A stretch of 64,000 nt of DNA from Glycomyces sambucus (GCF_900102815.1 NZ_FNGF01000007.1:124001-188000), one strand, 5' to 3'. Numbered from the stretch's first letter, positions 1 to 15,561 are shown. Notes: generated from the letters alone by a model not told the origin. Numbers and translations are program-made.

Positions 1-260
1 CCGGCGATCCCGATCGCGGTCCAGGCGGTGCGCCTGATCGCGGGGAGGCGCGAGGCGCCCAGGAGGAAGCCCTCGGAGGCGCGGATGTCGGCCTCGGCCT
101 GGCGGGCGAGCATGAGCGCGATCACCGCCGGGATCACGCCCCCGACGAAGACCGACAGCGCCGCCCCGACCCCCGCCAGCATCCTGGCCGCCACCACTTT
201 CGTGGACTCCACCGGCTCCGGATCGTCCGGATGCCTGACCCCCTGCTGCACCTGCGTCAC
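1..260 (-). CDS. Hypothetical membrane protein (N-terminal part, runs off the window)
   Basis: Reading the minus strand from a GTG at 258-260 gives about 86 codons with no stop before the window edge. An AGGA ribosome-binding site lies just upstream, and an in-frame TAG four codons before the GTG fixes the start. The N-terminal 20 residues or so are polar (Pro, Asp, Glu). A hydrophobic segment follows (AGVGAALSVFVGGVIPAV), then a charged linker, and a second hydrophobic stretch begins at the edge. This looks like an integral membrane protein with its N-terminus outside the first helix. I do not recognise the family, and most of the protein is missing. It is divergent from the MazEF-like pair, so the short gap between them carries both promoters. 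Confidence 0.6.
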   Translation of the reverse strand, partial: MTQVQQGVRHPDDPEPVESTKVVAARMLAGVGAALSVFVGGVIPAVIALMLARQAEADIRASEGFLLGASRLPAIRRTAWTAIGIA

Positions 261-338
261 CGGGCCATCCTATGGCCCACCGATACACGTGACATGACAC
301 ACCCTCGACACGCCCTTCAGGATCCTCCTTTGAGGGTT

Positions 339-360
339 TACCTGAAGGTAGGAGTTACAG
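339..360. promoter_or_regulatory. Inverted repeat overlapping the antitoxin ribosome-binding site
   Basis: TACCT-GA-AGGTA (339-350) is a perfect short inverted repeat. An outer ACCTG/CAGGT pair spans the next bases up to the AGGAG ribosome-binding site (350-354). Ribbon-helix-helix antitoxins usually repress their own operon by binding such repeats, so this is a reasonable autoregulatory operator. That role is inferred from position only. Confidence 0.4.
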
Positions 361-362
361 GT

Positions 363-599
363 ATGATGACAAGTATGAAAGTAAGCCTGAGCATCCCCGA
401 CGAGGACATCCGTTTCCTCGACAACTTCGCGCGCGACCACGGGATCGCCTCCCGCTCCGCCGCGATGCAGCACAGCATCGCGCTGCTGCGTGAAGCGGAG
501 CTCAAAGAGCAGTTCAAGATCGCGATGCAGGAGTGGCGGGAGTCTCCGGACTCCGAGCTCTGGGAGAGCACGGTGGGAGACGGTCTCACCGATGCGTAG
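363..599 (+). CDS. Ribbon-helix-helix antitoxin, MazE-like
   Basis: This is a 78-residue protein. The N-terminal MKVSLSIPDEDIRFLDNFA stretch is a typical ribbon-helix-helix beta strand plus helix: a DNA-binding dimer module that also represses the operon. A hydrophilic C-terminal tail (about residues 55-78) should be the toxin-neutralising part. The start at ATG 363 is chosen because AGGAG lies 8 bases upstream; an alternative ATG at 375 would begin exactly at the MKVSL strand. The stop codon overlaps the start of the mazF-like gene by 8 bases, so the two are translationally coupled, as expected for a type II toxin-antitoxin module. Confidence 0.85.
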   Translation: MMTSMKVSLSIPDEDIRFLDNFARDHGIASRSAAMQHSIALLREAELKEQFKIAMQEWRESPDSELWESTVGDGLTDA

Positions 600-939
600 A
601 GGCGACATCTACCAAGTCGACTTCGAACCCGTCCGCGGCGCCGAGGCGAACAAGGCGCGACCGGCGATCATCGTCAGTCACAACATGCTCAACGAAGCCG
701 TGGAGGAGTTGCAGTACGGCGTCATCACCGTCGTGCCGCTCACTACGAACATCAAGCGGGTCCTGCAGTTCCAGACCCTGCTCTACGCGAGCGACACCGG
801 GCTTGCGTCCGACTCCAAGACGCTCACCGAGCAGATCAGGGCGCTCAGCTACGAACGGCTCCTTCACCCGGTAGGGGGGCTCAACGCCGAGCTGCTCGCC
901 CGCGTCGACGCCGATCTCCGGCTCTGCCTCAGCCTGTGA
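592..939 (+). CDS. mazF: MazF/PemK-family endoribonuclease toxin
   Basis: This 115-residue protein has the family hallmarks: an N-terminal RRGDIYQVDF strand, then KARPAIIVSHN, the TVVPLTTN segment, and a C-terminal LTEQIRALSYERL region. MazF toxins are sequence-specific ribonucleases that cut mRNA, or in some actinobacteria tRNA or rRNA, and stop growth when the antitoxin is degraded. The length is normal. The start ATG at 592 overlaps the antitoxin stop, with no better start nearby. Its 3' end overlaps by 11 bases the end of a tiny convergent ribbon-helix-helix gene. Cleavage specificity cannot be read from the sequence. Confidence 0.93.
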   Translation: MRRGDIYQVDFEPVRGAEANKARPAIIVSHNMLNEAVEELQYGVITVVPLTTNIKRVLQFQTLLYASDTGLASDSKTLTEQIRALSYERLLHPVGGLNAELLARVDADLRLCLSL

Positions 940-1093
940 CGGCGACTCCCCCGTAGCCGCCGTCGGCCGCCGCCGTTTCGAGCAGCGCCAGCAGATACTC
1001 CTGCAGCGTCATCCCGCAGAGGGCCGCGCCTGCCGCCAGCAGTTCGTACAGGTCCTCTGGGACATCGCGAATCTCGATCGTCGCCATGCTCAT
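929..1093 (-). CDS. Tiny orphan ribbon-helix-helix protein, FitA/antitoxin-like
   Basis: The minus strand encodes 54 residues: MSMATIEIRDVPEDLYELLA, then a short AAGAALCGMTLQEYLLALLE helix pair and a glycine-rich tail. The IEIRDVPEDLYELL strand-helix pattern is characteristic of FitA/VapB-type ribbon-helix-helix antitoxins, whose cognate is normally a PIN-domain toxin directly downstream. Here no PIN gene follows; the gene runs into mazF tail to tail with an 11-base overlap. Starts are possible at 1093 (MSMAT) or 1087 (MATIE). It may be an orphan antitoxin, a decoy, or the remnant of a lost vapBC module. Confidence 0.65.
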   Translation of the reverse strand: MSMATIEIRDVPEDLYELLAAGAALCGMTLQEYLLALLETAAADGGYGGVAVTG

Positions 1094-1132
1094 GTTCTAC
1101 ATGCCCGAGACGATCGTTCCGCCCGTGAAACG

Positions 1133-1174
1133 CCGGTGGGGCCGGCGGCGCTTTCGCGCCGCCGGCCCCACCGG
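1133..1174 (-). terminator. Terminator of the rpoBC operon
   Basis: A perfect 18-bp stem (1133-1150 with 1157-1174) closes a 6-base CTTTCG loop just downstream of rpoC. It has only a short T run on the minus-strand side. It is probably a strong factor-independent terminator and may serve both directions. Confidence 0.8.
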
Positions 1175-1208
1175 TTCTTGCATGCCGTCGGGATTCGGCG
1201 GGTGTTGC

Positions 1209-5096
<3,888 letters not shown>

Positions 5097-5150
5097 TGAA
5101 CTCTTCTTCCCCTTGTGCTGCTTCTGTAAGGATGGGATGAGACGTAAGGC

Positions 5151-5174
5151 GGGGGCGGCGGTCGCGCCGCCCCC
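5151..5174 (-). terminator. Hairpin in the rpoB-rpoC spacer
   Basis: A perfect 10-bp GC stem (5151-5160 with 5165-5174) closes a GTCG loop between rpoB and rpoC. It has no T run, so it is more likely an mRNA-processing or stability hairpin, or a weak attenuator, than a full terminator. Confidence 0.4.
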
Positions 5175-5182
5175 ACTCGACG

Positions 5183-8617
<3,435 letters not shown>

Positions 8618-8830
8618 GATTCGTCCTTCCGAGGACCTGAGTGTTACGACGGCCGGCGCATGCCACAGTCACCGCATCGATGCGGGATCGACGTGGACAG
8701 CCGGAAACGGGCACCGAATGAACGACATGCCGAAGAGCATGGCGTTGCACGTTGGTCGATAGCCTGGAATCCCCACCGTCCGCGACCCTCACCGCGTCAA
8801 GAAGGCGTGAAGGAGGCAGCGCAAATTATT

Positions 8831-8860
8831 ACCCTAGCGTACACTCCGGCAGACTGTCAA
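8831..8860 (-). promoter_or_regulatory. rpoBC promoter
   Basis: On the minus strand, TTGACA (8855-8860) and TAGGGT (8831-8836) are separated by 18 bases, close to the housekeeping sigma consensus of actinobacteria. Transcription would start near 8824, leaving a leader of about 207 bases before the rpoB TTG. The promoter lets rpoBC be expressed independently of the ribosomal protein genes. Confidence 0.8.
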
Positions 8861-9072
8861 CTGCCCCACCGTGCGGCGGGGTAAGTGGTGACGACCATCT
8901 CTCTGGCTGCCGAAGTCCCTCCCGGTCCTGGGCCGGTCCCCGCGGGGACCGTCAGTGCTGTCCTGCCTCCGGACCGCCGCTCGCGGCCCGTATCCGCCCG
9001 CTCCCGCAGCGTCCGGAGGAGATCCGGGACACGGGGGCGTTGCGCACGCCACGGAGTGGCGCTTGAGGAACT

Positions 9073-9102
9073 AGTTTGCAGGATCAAGTCACACTTCGTC
9101 AA
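9073..9102 (-). promoter_or_regulatory. Possible second upstream rpoB promoter
   Basis: On the minus strand, TTGACG (9097-9102) is followed after 18 bases by CAAACT (9073-9078), in a short AT-richer island inside very GC-rich DNA. The -10 match is poor, so this is tentative. Confidence 0.3.
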
Positions 9103-9436
9103 GTCAGGCGTCTAATTCGCCCGGATGCGCCCCTTCGGCCCGGGCGCGCCGAGCGCGCCGGACGGGCGGGCGGCGCGGGGCCGCGCGGGCGGGCGAGCCC
9201 CAGCGCAGCGGGCACGGCGGCCGGTATGGAGGGCGGGCGCGGCGGCCGCCGCCGGGCAAGGGCGGCGGGCCGCGCGATCGGCCCGGGCCCGGGCGTGTCG
9301 CGAAGCGGGCCGGGCCGGTCGTTCGGTGCGGGCGCGGGACGCCTTGCGTCGCCCGCGGCCGGGAACGGGCCCCGGCCGTGATGCGGCGTCCCGCGCACGT
9401 GCACCTTCGGCGGCCGAGCCGCCTCACCTGTACAAC

Positions 9437-9466
9437 GAGCCCGCGCCGTGAAGGTGACGCGGGCTC
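9437..9466 (-). terminator. Terminator after the first lipoprotein gene
   Basis: GAGCCCGCG (9437-9445) pairs perfectly with CGCGGGCTC (9458-9466) around a 12-base loop, 27 bases past the lipoprotein stop codon. There is no U run on the minus strand. Confidence 0.55.
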
Positions 9467-9492
9467 AGCCGGGTTTTCTCTCAGGCCCCTCC

Positions 9493-10605
9493 TCAGGCGC
9501 CGAGCAGGTCCTGCGCCCGTCCGAGGGCCGCGCGCATGGCGTCCTGGTAGGCGAACATCTCGTCCTCCAGGTCCGTGTAGTACCCGGTCTGGACCTGGTC
9601 CCAAGCGGCGGTCGCGGCCTCGCGGTAGCCGCTCTCCTCACCGCAGGCGGTGAAGTCGACGGCGGTGGCGACCTCGAACTCGTAGACGCTCGCGTAGTCG
9701 CCGCCGAGGTCGCCGGGCGGCTCGGGGATCTCGCCGGTGTCCGGGTGCAGGGCCTCGAAGTCGGGGCGGTCGCGGAAGTAGGCGTTGTAGAAGTACTCGG
9801 ACAGGGGCAGGCCCGCGAGCTCGTTGAACTCCCACATGCCGCGGTCCTTCGCGGCCAGGCAGTCGAGGAAGGCGGTCTCGGCGTCGGCGGTCAGGTCCCG
9901 GTAGTCGGCGCGGAGGGCGTCGAAGTCGCCGGTGTCGGTGGGGTCCTGGGGCCGCAGGTCCGACGGGCCCTCGTAGTCGCCGCCGACCGGGCCGTACAGC
10001 CCCTCGACCACCGACAGGAGGCAGCCGCCGGGCGCGGGCGGGTCGCCGGCCCCGTCGCCCGACGGGTTCCCGCCGAGGGCGCCGGAGCGGAACTCGGCGT
10101 ACTCGGGGCCGTAGTAGGCGGCGTACCAGGCGTCCTGCTCCTCGGCGGAGAGGCCGTCCCACTCGGAGTTGTCGGGCTCCTCCTCGACGTGGTCCTCGCC
10201 GTAGACCGCGGTCTTGTACTCCTCGGCCTCGTCGGACTCGGACCCCTCGGGGGTGGTGAGCCACTGGCCGAAGCCCCACCGGGCCGCCACGTCGGCGTCG
10301 GGGAGGAAGTCGTCGTAGGGGTAGGTCTCGACCAGCAGCTCCTGCTCCGCGATCTCGTTCGGCCACAGGACGTACCGGTCGTGGACAGTGAGGCCGCCGT
10401 CCTCCAGGCACGCCTCGGCGAGGCGCAGTTCGGCGTCGGCCAGGTCGGATTCCAGGCGGCGGTTCTCGTTGACGAGGTCGGTGAGGGCCACCGCCTCCTC
10501 GGGCTGCTCGGTCGGGTCGCCGCTGCTCTCGGAAGCGGTGCAGGCGCTCAGGGCGAGCGCCGCGGCGGCGGCCAGGAACCCCGCGATGCGGGTCCGCTGT
10601 GTCAT
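9493..10605 (-). CDS. Secreted lipoprotein, paralogue A (function unknown)
   Basis: This is a 370-residue predicted lipoprotein. The start ATG at 10605 has GAGGAG upstream; a longer open frame reaches 10752 but lacks an RBS and would bury the signal peptide. Residues 1-23 form a signal peptide ending in the lipobox LSAC, so the protein is lipid-anchored outside the membrane. The mature part is acidic and aromatic. It shares a block pattern with its neighbour: TVHDRYVLWP, WGFGQWLTTPEG, EYAEF, PGGC, FLDCLAAK, WEFNELAGLPL and VDFTACGEESGY. Four cysteines besides the lipobox cysteine are conserved between the two, suggesting two disulfides. I do not recognise a characterised family. Confidence 0.85.
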   Translation of the reverse strand: MTQRTRIAGFLAAAAALALSACTASESSGDPTEQPEEAVALTDLVNENRRLESDLADAELRLAEACLEDGGLTVHDRYVLWPNEIAEQELLVETYPYDDFLPDADVAARWGFGQWLTTPEGSESDEAEEYKTAVYGEDHVEEEPDNSEWDGLSAEEQDAWYAAYYGPEYAEFRSGALGGNPSGDGAGDPPAPGGCLLSVVEGLYGPVGGDYEGPSDLRPQDPTDTGDFDALRADYRDLTADAETAFLDCLAAKDRGMWEFNELAGLPLSEYFYNAYFRDRPDFEALHPDTGEIPEPPGDLGGDYASVYEFEVATAVDFTACGEESGYREAATAAWDQVQTGYYTDLEDEMFAYQDAMRAALGRAQDLLGA

Positions 10606-10794
10606 GGGTCTTCGCTCCTCAGGTCGGGTGCGCCCCCTGATACGCCCGCCGGAGCCGTGCCGGTTGCCCGGCCGCGCCCCAAACCCTGTCGCGAACCGCC
10701 CCAAGGGAACGGAGCGGCCCGGGCCGCGCCCCATCTGCGCGACCCGGGCCATTTTTCCCCGATAGAGAGGTGGTCTTCGTTCGAACGGTGCCCG

Positions 10795-12039
10795 CTAGGC
10801 GTCCAGGAGCTCCTGGGCCTTGGTGATGGCGTCGTTCATCTCCTCCTGCCAGCCGTACACGTCCTGCTCGATGGCCGCATAGGCCTCGACGTGGACCTCG
10901 GCGTACGCCTTCTCGGAGGCGTCGGCGTACCCGGTCTCCTCACCGCACTCGGCGAAGTCGACGGCCGTCTGGATCTCGTACGCCTTCCACTCCTCGTAGG
11001 TGGTGCCGGCGGCGTCCGGGATCGGCGGGACCTCCGCGTCGGAGTCGCCGACCATCATGTCCTTCTCCTCCTCGGTGGCGTTCTGGTAGTACAGCGTGCC
11101 GAAGAACTCCCACACCGGCAGCGAGTTGTACTGGTCGAACTCCCAGCCCTCGTAGCCGCGGGCGCTGATGCAGTCGACGAGCTCGGTCTGGAGGTCGACC
11201 ATCTTGTCGCCGTACTCGAGTTCGATGTCCTCCCACATGGTCTCGTCGCCCCAGGTGGGGTTCTCGGGACGGTAGGTCCAGTAGGAGTACGACTCCTCGG
11301 CGCCGCCCTCGCCCTCCCAGGTGTCCTCGGTCAGCGTGGGCTCGCCCCAGAGGGCCTCGATCATCTCGAGCTGGCAGCCGCCCGGCTTGGGCTCGGGCTC
11401 CATGTCCTCTTCGACGTCGATCTCGCCCTCGGCGGACTCCTCGCCCTCGACGACCTCCTCCTCGGCGAACTCGCCCTCGCCGGACATCATGTCGGCGTAG
11501 TCCTGGGCCGAGCCGTACTGCCACTCGGCGTACTCCTGGCCCTGGTAGGCGACGTACCAGCCGTACTGCTCCTCGGGCTCGAGGGCGTCCCAGTCGGTGG
11601 TGTCCGGCTCCTCCCAGCCGTCCTCCTGGTACTCCTCCTCCTCGGCGGCCCAGTAGTCCTCGGTGGCCGGGTCCTCCCAGCCGTCGGGGCTGTTGGCCCA
11701 CTGGCCGAAGCCGTACTCGGCGGCCTCCTCGGCGTCGACGAGGAAGGACTCGTGGGGGTAGTACTCGGTGAGCGACTCCTGCTCGGGGCTCTCGTAGGGC
11801 TGGAGCATCCAGGGGTCGTGGACGGTGTACCCCTGCTCCTCCAGGCACTGCTCGACGACCCGGAACTCGGCGCTGGCCAACTCGGCTTCGATCCGGTTGC
11901 TCTCGTTGACCATCTCGACGAGGCGGTCCTCATCGGACTTCTCGTCCTCGCCGCCGAGGCCGAGCATCCCGCAGCCGGCGGTGGTCGCCAGCAGCGCGGC
12001 GGCGCCAATCGCGGCGGCTGCCCCTCTTCTCCCGGGCAT
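10795..12039 (-). CDS. Secreted lipoprotein, paralogue B (function unknown)
   Basis: This is a 414-residue predicted lipoprotein starting at ATG 12039 with AAGGAG upstream. The signal peptide ends in the lipobox TAGC at about residue 23. It is clearly a tandem duplicate of the next gene: the same order of YTVHDPWML, YGFGQWANSPDG, EEQYGWYVAY, EYAEW, PGGC, LVDCISAR, WEFDQYNSLPVWEF and VDFAECGEETGY. The four non-lipobox cysteines are kept. It differs by a Glu-rich insert of roughly 40 residues near position 200. Both genes are unusually acidic. They sit between rplL and rpoB, which are normally adjacent, so they were probably inserted there. Function is unknown. Confidence 0.85.
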   Translation of the reverse strand: MPGRRGAAAAIGAAALLATTAGCGMLGLGGEDEKSDEDRLVEMVNESNRIEAELASAEFRVVEQCLEEQGYTVHDPWMLQPYESPEQESLTEYYPHESFLVDAEEAAEYGFGQWANSPDGWEDPATEDYWAAEEEEYQEDGWEEPDTTDWDALEPEEQYGWYVAYQGQEYAEWQYGSAQDYADMMSGEGEFAEEEVVEGEESAEGEIDVEEDMEPEPKPGGCQLEMIEALWGEPTLTEDTWEGEGGAEESYSYWTYRPENPTWGDETMWEDIELEYGDKMVDLQTELVDCISARGYEGWEFDQYNSLPVWEFFGTLYYQNATEEEKDMMVGDSDAEVPPIPDAAGTTYEEWKAYEIQTAVDFAECGEETGYADASEKAYAEVHVEAYAAIEQDVYGWQEEMNDAITKAQELLDA

Positions 12040-12143
12040 CGTCGTTCTCCTTGCGTGTCAGGTGTGTCTACCCGCAAGACGAGTCGGTGCGCGGCTTTCG
12101 TTGCAAGGCTCCGGGGAATCTTCTGAAAATCTCTCAGGTGGCA

Positions 12144-12187
12144 CGAAACCGGGGTCCCGCCGCGCGATGCGGCGGAACCCCGGGTTC
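12144..12187 (-). terminator. Terminator of the rplJL operon
   Basis: A long GC-rich inverted repeat centred near 12166 (GGGGTCCCGCCGC paired with GCGGCGGAACCCC, one mismatch) lies about 50 bases after rplL. It separates the ribosomal genes from the lipoprotein pair. Confidence 0.65.
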
Positions 12188-12232
12188 CGTACCAAGGGCT
12201 GGGAGGCCCCTTGAGCAGATGCAGTCCGAGGA

Positions 12233-12616
12233 CTACTTGAGCGAGACGGTGGCGCCGGCGCCTTCGAGGGCCTCCTTGGCCTTCTCGGCGTCTTCCTTCT
12301 TCGCACCCTCGACGACGGCCTTGGGGGCGCTCTCGACGAGCTCCTTGGCCTCCTTGAGGCCGAGCCCGGTGAGGGCGCGCACCTCCTTGATGACCTTGAT
12401 CTTCGACTCGCCGGCCGACTCGAGGACCACGTCGAACGTGTCCTTCTCGACAGCGGCCTCCTCGCCGCCGGCGGCGGGGCCGGCAGCGGCCACGGCGACG
12501 GGGGCGGCGGCGGTGACGTCGAACTTCTCCTCGAACGCCTTGACGAACTCGGAGACCTCGAGCAGGGTCATGCCCTCGAACTGCTCGAGCAGCTCTTCGG
12601 TGGACAGCTTAGCCAT
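12233..12616 (-). CDS. rplL: Ribosomal protein L7/L12
   Basis: This 127-residue acidic protein forms the ribosomal stalk dimers that recruit translation factors. It has the N-terminal dimerisation helices ([20 protein letters not shown]), an Ala/Gly-rich hinge around residues 37-55, and the C-terminal globular domain with [18 protein letters not shown] sequence (here [16 protein letters not shown]). Length and order are standard. It starts 39 bases after rplJ, with GGAAAGGAAAC upstream, and is co-transcribed with it. Confidence 0.99.
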   Translation of the reverse strand: MAKLSTEELLEQFEGMTLLEVSEFVKAFEEKFDVTAAAPVAVAAAGPAAGGEEAAVEKDTFDVVLESAGESKIKVIKEVRALTGLGLKEAKELVESAPKAVVEGAKKEDAEKAKEALEGAGATVSLK

Positions 12617-12655
12617 GGTGTGTTTCCTTTCCTAAAGTCTCGGACCTGCGGGGGA

Positions 12656-13192
12656 CTACTCCCCTGCGGCCGCTTTCTTGTCCTGGAGCGCGGCACCGAG
12701 TCGCGCCACCTGCCCTGCGGGGGCGGCGACGACGGCGACGGCCTTCTGCGCGGTGGCCTTGAGCGCACCGGCGAGCTTGGCCAGCAGCACCTCGCGGGAT
12801 TCGAGGTCGGCGAGCTTGTTGATCTCGTCGACGGAGAGGGCCTTGCCCTCCATGAACCCGCCCTTGATCACCAGGGCCTCGTGGGACTTCGCGAACGCGC
12901 GGAGGCCCTTGGCCGCCTCGACCGGGTCGCCTTCGATGAAGGTGATCGCGGTCGGGCCGGTGAACAGGTCGTCCAGACCGGTCACGCCGGCCTGGGTGGC
13001 GGCGCGCTTGGCGAGGGTGTTCTTGGCAACGCGGTAACGCGTCCCCTCGCCGAGGGAACGCCGGAGCTCGCGCAGTTCGGCAACGGTCAGGCCGCGGTAC
13101 TCGGTGAGCACCGTGGCGGTCGCGCTGGAGAACTCGTCGGCGAGCTCGGCGATGGCGGTCGTCTTACCCGCCGGGTATTCCCTGTCAGCCAT
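12656..13192 (-). CDS. rplJ: Ribosomal protein L10
   Basis: This 178-residue protein anchors L7/L12 dimers to the ribosome. ATG 13192 is chosen because AAAGGAGG lies just upstream; an extension to 13225 has no RBS. The conserved [16 protein letters not shown] and [12 protein letters not shown] segments are present, followed by the C-terminal Ala-rich L12-binding helix. Expression is probably controlled by the leader with its terminator (13241-13400), where excess L10-L12 complex binds in other bacteria. Confidence 0.98.
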   Translation of the reverse strand: MADREYPAGKTTAIAELADEFSSATATVLTEYRGLTVAELRELRRSLGEGTRYRVAKNTLAKRAATQAGVTGLDDLFTGPTAITFIEGDPVEAAKGLRAFAKSHEALVIKGGFMEGKALSVDEINKLADLESREVLLAKLAGALKATAQKAVAVVAAPAGQVARLGAALQDKKAAAGE

Positions 13193-13240
13193 GTTTCCCT
13201 CCTTTCTCGGCTGGTCAATCCACAACCGTGCGGAGGCGAC

Positions 13241-13400
13241 AAAAAAAGGCGCCCTCGCGGACGCCTCATCACTGGGACCTTCGGGCCGGAGCCCGCACCA
13301 TGGTCGCTTCGAGTAGTCGCCCTACGTCGGTCCCCGGAGGTTTACAACCGCGCGAGGCGGTGGCCGAACGGTCTATGGGTTGTTGCCGCAAGCGTACCAG
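13241..13400 (-). ncRNA. rplJ leader (L10-type) with attenuator
   Basis: The roughly 160 bases before rplJ contain several hairpins. They end in a classic factor-independent terminator: an AGGCG...CGCCT stem (13247-13251 with 13262-13266, extended inwards) followed on the minus strand by seven T residues (13241-13247). A terminator directly in front of a ribosomal protein gene means attenuation, and the known L10 leader is the natural candidate. The terminator is seen directly. Assignment to the L10 leader family rests on position and needs a covariance search. Confidence 0.65.
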
Positions 13401-13410
13401 CGCATACGCG

Positions 13411-13441
13411 ACAGCCCCGGCGCAGGAGTCCTGCACCGGGG
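13411..13441 (-). terminator. Terminator after rplA
   Basis: AGCCCCGG...CCGGGGCT, extended inwards by GCAGGA/TCCTGC, forms a nearly perfect 15-bp stem 22 bases past the rplA stop. It separates the rplKA unit from rplJL. Confidence 0.7.
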
Positions 13442-13462
13442 CTGCGTCACACTCTGCGAGCG

Positions 13463-14158
13463 CTACTTGATCTTGACCGCCTGCGGGTCGACCGGGATGC
13501 CCGGGCCCATGGTGGTCGAGATGACCGACTTCTTGATGTACACGCCCTTGGAGCTGGCGGGCTTCAGCCGCTGGACCTCTTCGAGGGCCGCGCTGTAGTT
13601 CTCCGCGAGCTGCTCGGCCGAGAAGCTGGTCTTGCCGATCGGCAGGTGCAGGTTCGCGTGCTTGTCGACGCGGAACGCGATCTTGCCGGCCTTGATCTCG
13701 GTGACGGCCTTGGCGACGTCGGGCGTGACGGTGCCCGTCTTCGGGTTCGGCATGAGGCCGCGCGGGCCCAGGATCCGCGCGATCCGGCCGATCTTGGCCA
13801 TCTGGTCGGGAGTGGCGACGGCGGCGTCGAATTCGAGCCAGCCCTCGGAGATCCGCTTGACGAGCTCGTCGGAGCCGACCTCGTCGGCGCCGGCGGCCAC
13901 GGCGGCCTCGGCCTTGTCGCCCTCGGCGAAGACGATGACGCGGACGGTCTTACCGGTGCCGTGGGGCAGGGAGACGGTGCCGCGGACCAGCTGGTCGGCC
14001 TGGCGGGGGTCGACGCCGAGGCGCAGGGCGACCTCGACGGTGGCGTCGAACTTGGTGGGCGAGGTCTCCTTGGCGAGACCGGTCGCCTCGGCCGGCGCGT
14101 AGAGCTGCGTCCGGTCGACCTTCTTGAGCAGGTCTTGGTACTTCTTGCTGCGCTTCAT
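13463..14158 (-). CDS. rplA: Ribosomal protein L1
   Basis: This protein of about 231 residues binds 23S rRNA at the L1 stalk. Typical blocks are visible: [14 protein letters not shown] at the N-terminus, VRLGVD-like [13 protein letters not shown], the [15 protein letters not shown] signature in the middle, and the [12 protein letters not shown]-terminus. ATG 14158 is preferred to the ATG two codons earlier (14164) because GAAGG then sits at proper spacing. It follows rplK by 87 bases. Confidence 0.98.
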   Translation of the reverse strand: MKRSKKYQDLLKKVDRTQLYAPAEATGLAKETSPTKFDATVEVALRLGVDPRQADQLVRGTVSLPHGTGKTVRVIVFAEGDKAEAAVAAGADEVGSDELVKRISEGWLEFDAAVATPDQMAKIGRIARILGPRGLMPNPKTGTVTPDVAKAVTEIKAGKIAFRVDKHANLHLPIGKTSFSAEQLAENYSAALEEVQRLKPASSKGVYIKKSVISTTMGPGIPVDPQAVKIK

Positions 14159-14245
14159 GTTCATCCTTCGGATGTCGTGGTGAGGGCGGCGCGCGCCCTG
14201 CCACTGGGTTCGGTGCCGGCGGACCGGCGACGTTGGGTGGAGCTC

Positions 14246-14677
14246 TTAGCCCTCGACCGTGATGCCCATGGAGCGGGCGGTGCCGGCGACGATGAGCGAC
14301 GCGGCGTCGAGGTCGTTGGCGTTGAGGTCGGGGAGCTTCTTCTCCGCGATCTCGCGCACCTGGGCCTGGGTCACCTTGCCGACCTTGACGCGGTGCGGCT
14401 CGCCCGAGCCCTTGGGGACGCCCGCGGCCTTGAGCAGGAGCTTGGCGGCCGGCGGGGTCTTGAGGACGAACGTGAACGAGCGGTCCTCGTACACCGTGAT
14501 CTCAGCGGGGACGACTTCGCCGCGCTGGGCCTCGGTGGCCGCGTTGTACGCCTTGCAGAACTCCATGATGTTGACGCCGTGCTGACCGAGGGCGGGGCCC
14601 ACCGGCGGAGCCGGGGTGGCCTGGCCACCCGAGAGCTCCAGCTTGAACGTCACAACGGCCTTCTTGTTGGGAGCCAT
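14246..14677 (-). CDS. rplK: Ribosomal protein L11
   Basis: This 143-residue protein binds the GTPase-associated centre of 23S rRNA and is the site linked to thiostrepton action and stringent signalling. The blocks [33 protein letters not shown] and the C-terminal [12 protein letters not shown] are conserved. ATG 14677 is preceded by AAGAGAAGGAC. A longer open frame continues upstream without an RBS and is not used. First gene of the rplKA unit. Confidence 0.99.
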   Translation of the reverse strand: MAPNKKAVVTFKLELSGGQATPAPPVGPALGQHGVNIMEFCKAYNAATEAQRGEVVPAEITVYEDRSFTFVLKTPPAAKLLLKAAGVPKGSGEPHRVKVGKVTQAQVREIAEKKLPDLNANDLDAASLIVAGTARSMGITVEG

Positions 14678-14826
14678 CGTGTCCTTCTCTTCCTGGGATG
14701 GCGCGGGGCTGGATCCCCGCGCCTGCTTCGAGCGCACAGCAGCGCCAAGCAGCTGTACGCAACCGTTCCAGGGTACCCGCCCGGCGGCCGGGCCCCTGGA
14801 GCGAGGTGTGTGAGCTGTAGCTCGCG

Positions 14827-15561
14827 CTACAGCTTCGAGACCTGGTTGAAGTTGAGCTCGACCGGCGTCTCGCGGCCGAAGATCGACACGAGCACCTTGA
14901 GCTTCTGCTGCTCGGCGTTGATCTCGGCGATCGTGGCGGGCATCGAGGCGAACGCGCCGTCGACGACGGTGACCGACTCGCCCTCGGCGAAGTCGACCTT
15001 GATGTCGTCGCCGCCGCCGGAGGCGTCGGCGGAGGACTCGTCCTTGGGCTTCTGCTCGGGCGGGAGCAGCCACTGGATGACCTCGTCGAGCGGGAGCGGG
15101 CTGGGCCGGTCGGTGCGGTCGACCACGCCGACGAAGCCGGTCACGCCGGGCGTGTTGCGCACGACGGAGTAGGACTCGGGGGTCATCTCCATGCGGACGA
15201 GCACGTAGCTGGGGAAGACCTTGGCCTCCACCTTGGACCGCTTGCCGTTCTTGATCTCCACCTCGGTGTGGGTGGGGACCTCGATCTGGTAGATGTAGTC
15301 CTCCATGTCGAAGGACTGGATGCGGTTCTCCAGGTTCGAGCGCACGCGGTTCTCGAAGCCGGCGTAGGAGTGCAGCACGTACCACTCGCCGGGGGCGAAG
15401 CGCAGCTTGGCGCGCAGCGCCTCGGCGGGGTCGACCTCGGGCTCGGACGGCCCGGCCGCCTCGTCCTCGTCGATCTCCGGCTCGTCTTCGACGTCCGCGA
15501 CCTGCGCGGCCGCGGCCTGCGCCGCGGCCTCTTCCTTCAGGGCCTCGTCGAACTCAGACAC
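14827..15561 (-). CDS. nusG: Transcription termination/antitermination factor NusG
   Basis: This 244-residue protein binds the RNA polymerase clamp and couples transcription to ribosomes or Rho. After an acidic N-terminal extension of about 50 residues, common in actinobacteria, comes the NGN domain ([20 protein letters not shown]) with FPSYVLVRM and [10 protein letters not shown]. The C-terminal KOW domain follows, starting near [15 protein letters not shown] and ending in a beta strand [15 protein letters not shown]. The start is GTG at 15561 (GTG TCT GAG). Confidence 0.97.
   Translation of the reverse strand: MSEFDEALKEEAAAQAAAAQVADVEDEPEIDEDEAAGPSEPEVDPAEALRAKLRFAPGEWYVLHSYAGFENRVRSNLENRIQSFDMEDYIYQIEVPTHTEVEIKNGKRSKVEAKVFPSYVLVRMEMTPESYSVVRNTPGVTGFVGVVDRTDRPSPLPLDEVIQWLLPPEQKPKDESSADASGGGDDIKVDFAEGESVTVVDGAFASMPATIAEINAEQQKLKVLVSIFGRETPVELNFNQVSKL

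Larger units (their letters stand above)
8618..9492. other. Gene-free 875-bp region upstream of rpoB
   Basis: I see no convincing gene here. It holds the long rpoB 5' leader (8618-8824), a consensus promoter (8831-8860), a second weaker promoter-like island in AT-richer sequence (9073-9102), and a stretch of extremely GC-rich low-complexity DNA (about 9118-9400) that is open in several frames but has no recognisable protein. It ends with the hairpin terminator of the upstream lipoprotein gene (9437-9466). Confidence 0.6.

Noticed and set aside
10606..10752. Extended N-terminus of lipoprotein A
   Set aside because: It would place about 49 Arg/Gly/Pro-rich residues before a clear signal peptide and skip the GAGGAG site.
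9448..12126. An 892-codon plus-strand frame across both lipoprotein genes
   Set aside because: Low-complexity Val/Leu/Gly product with no domain. The minus-strand genes have signal peptides, ribosome-binding sites and conserved blocks.
13193..13225. Longer rplJ start at 13225
   Set aside because: It would translate through the AAAGGAGG site that precedes the conserved start.
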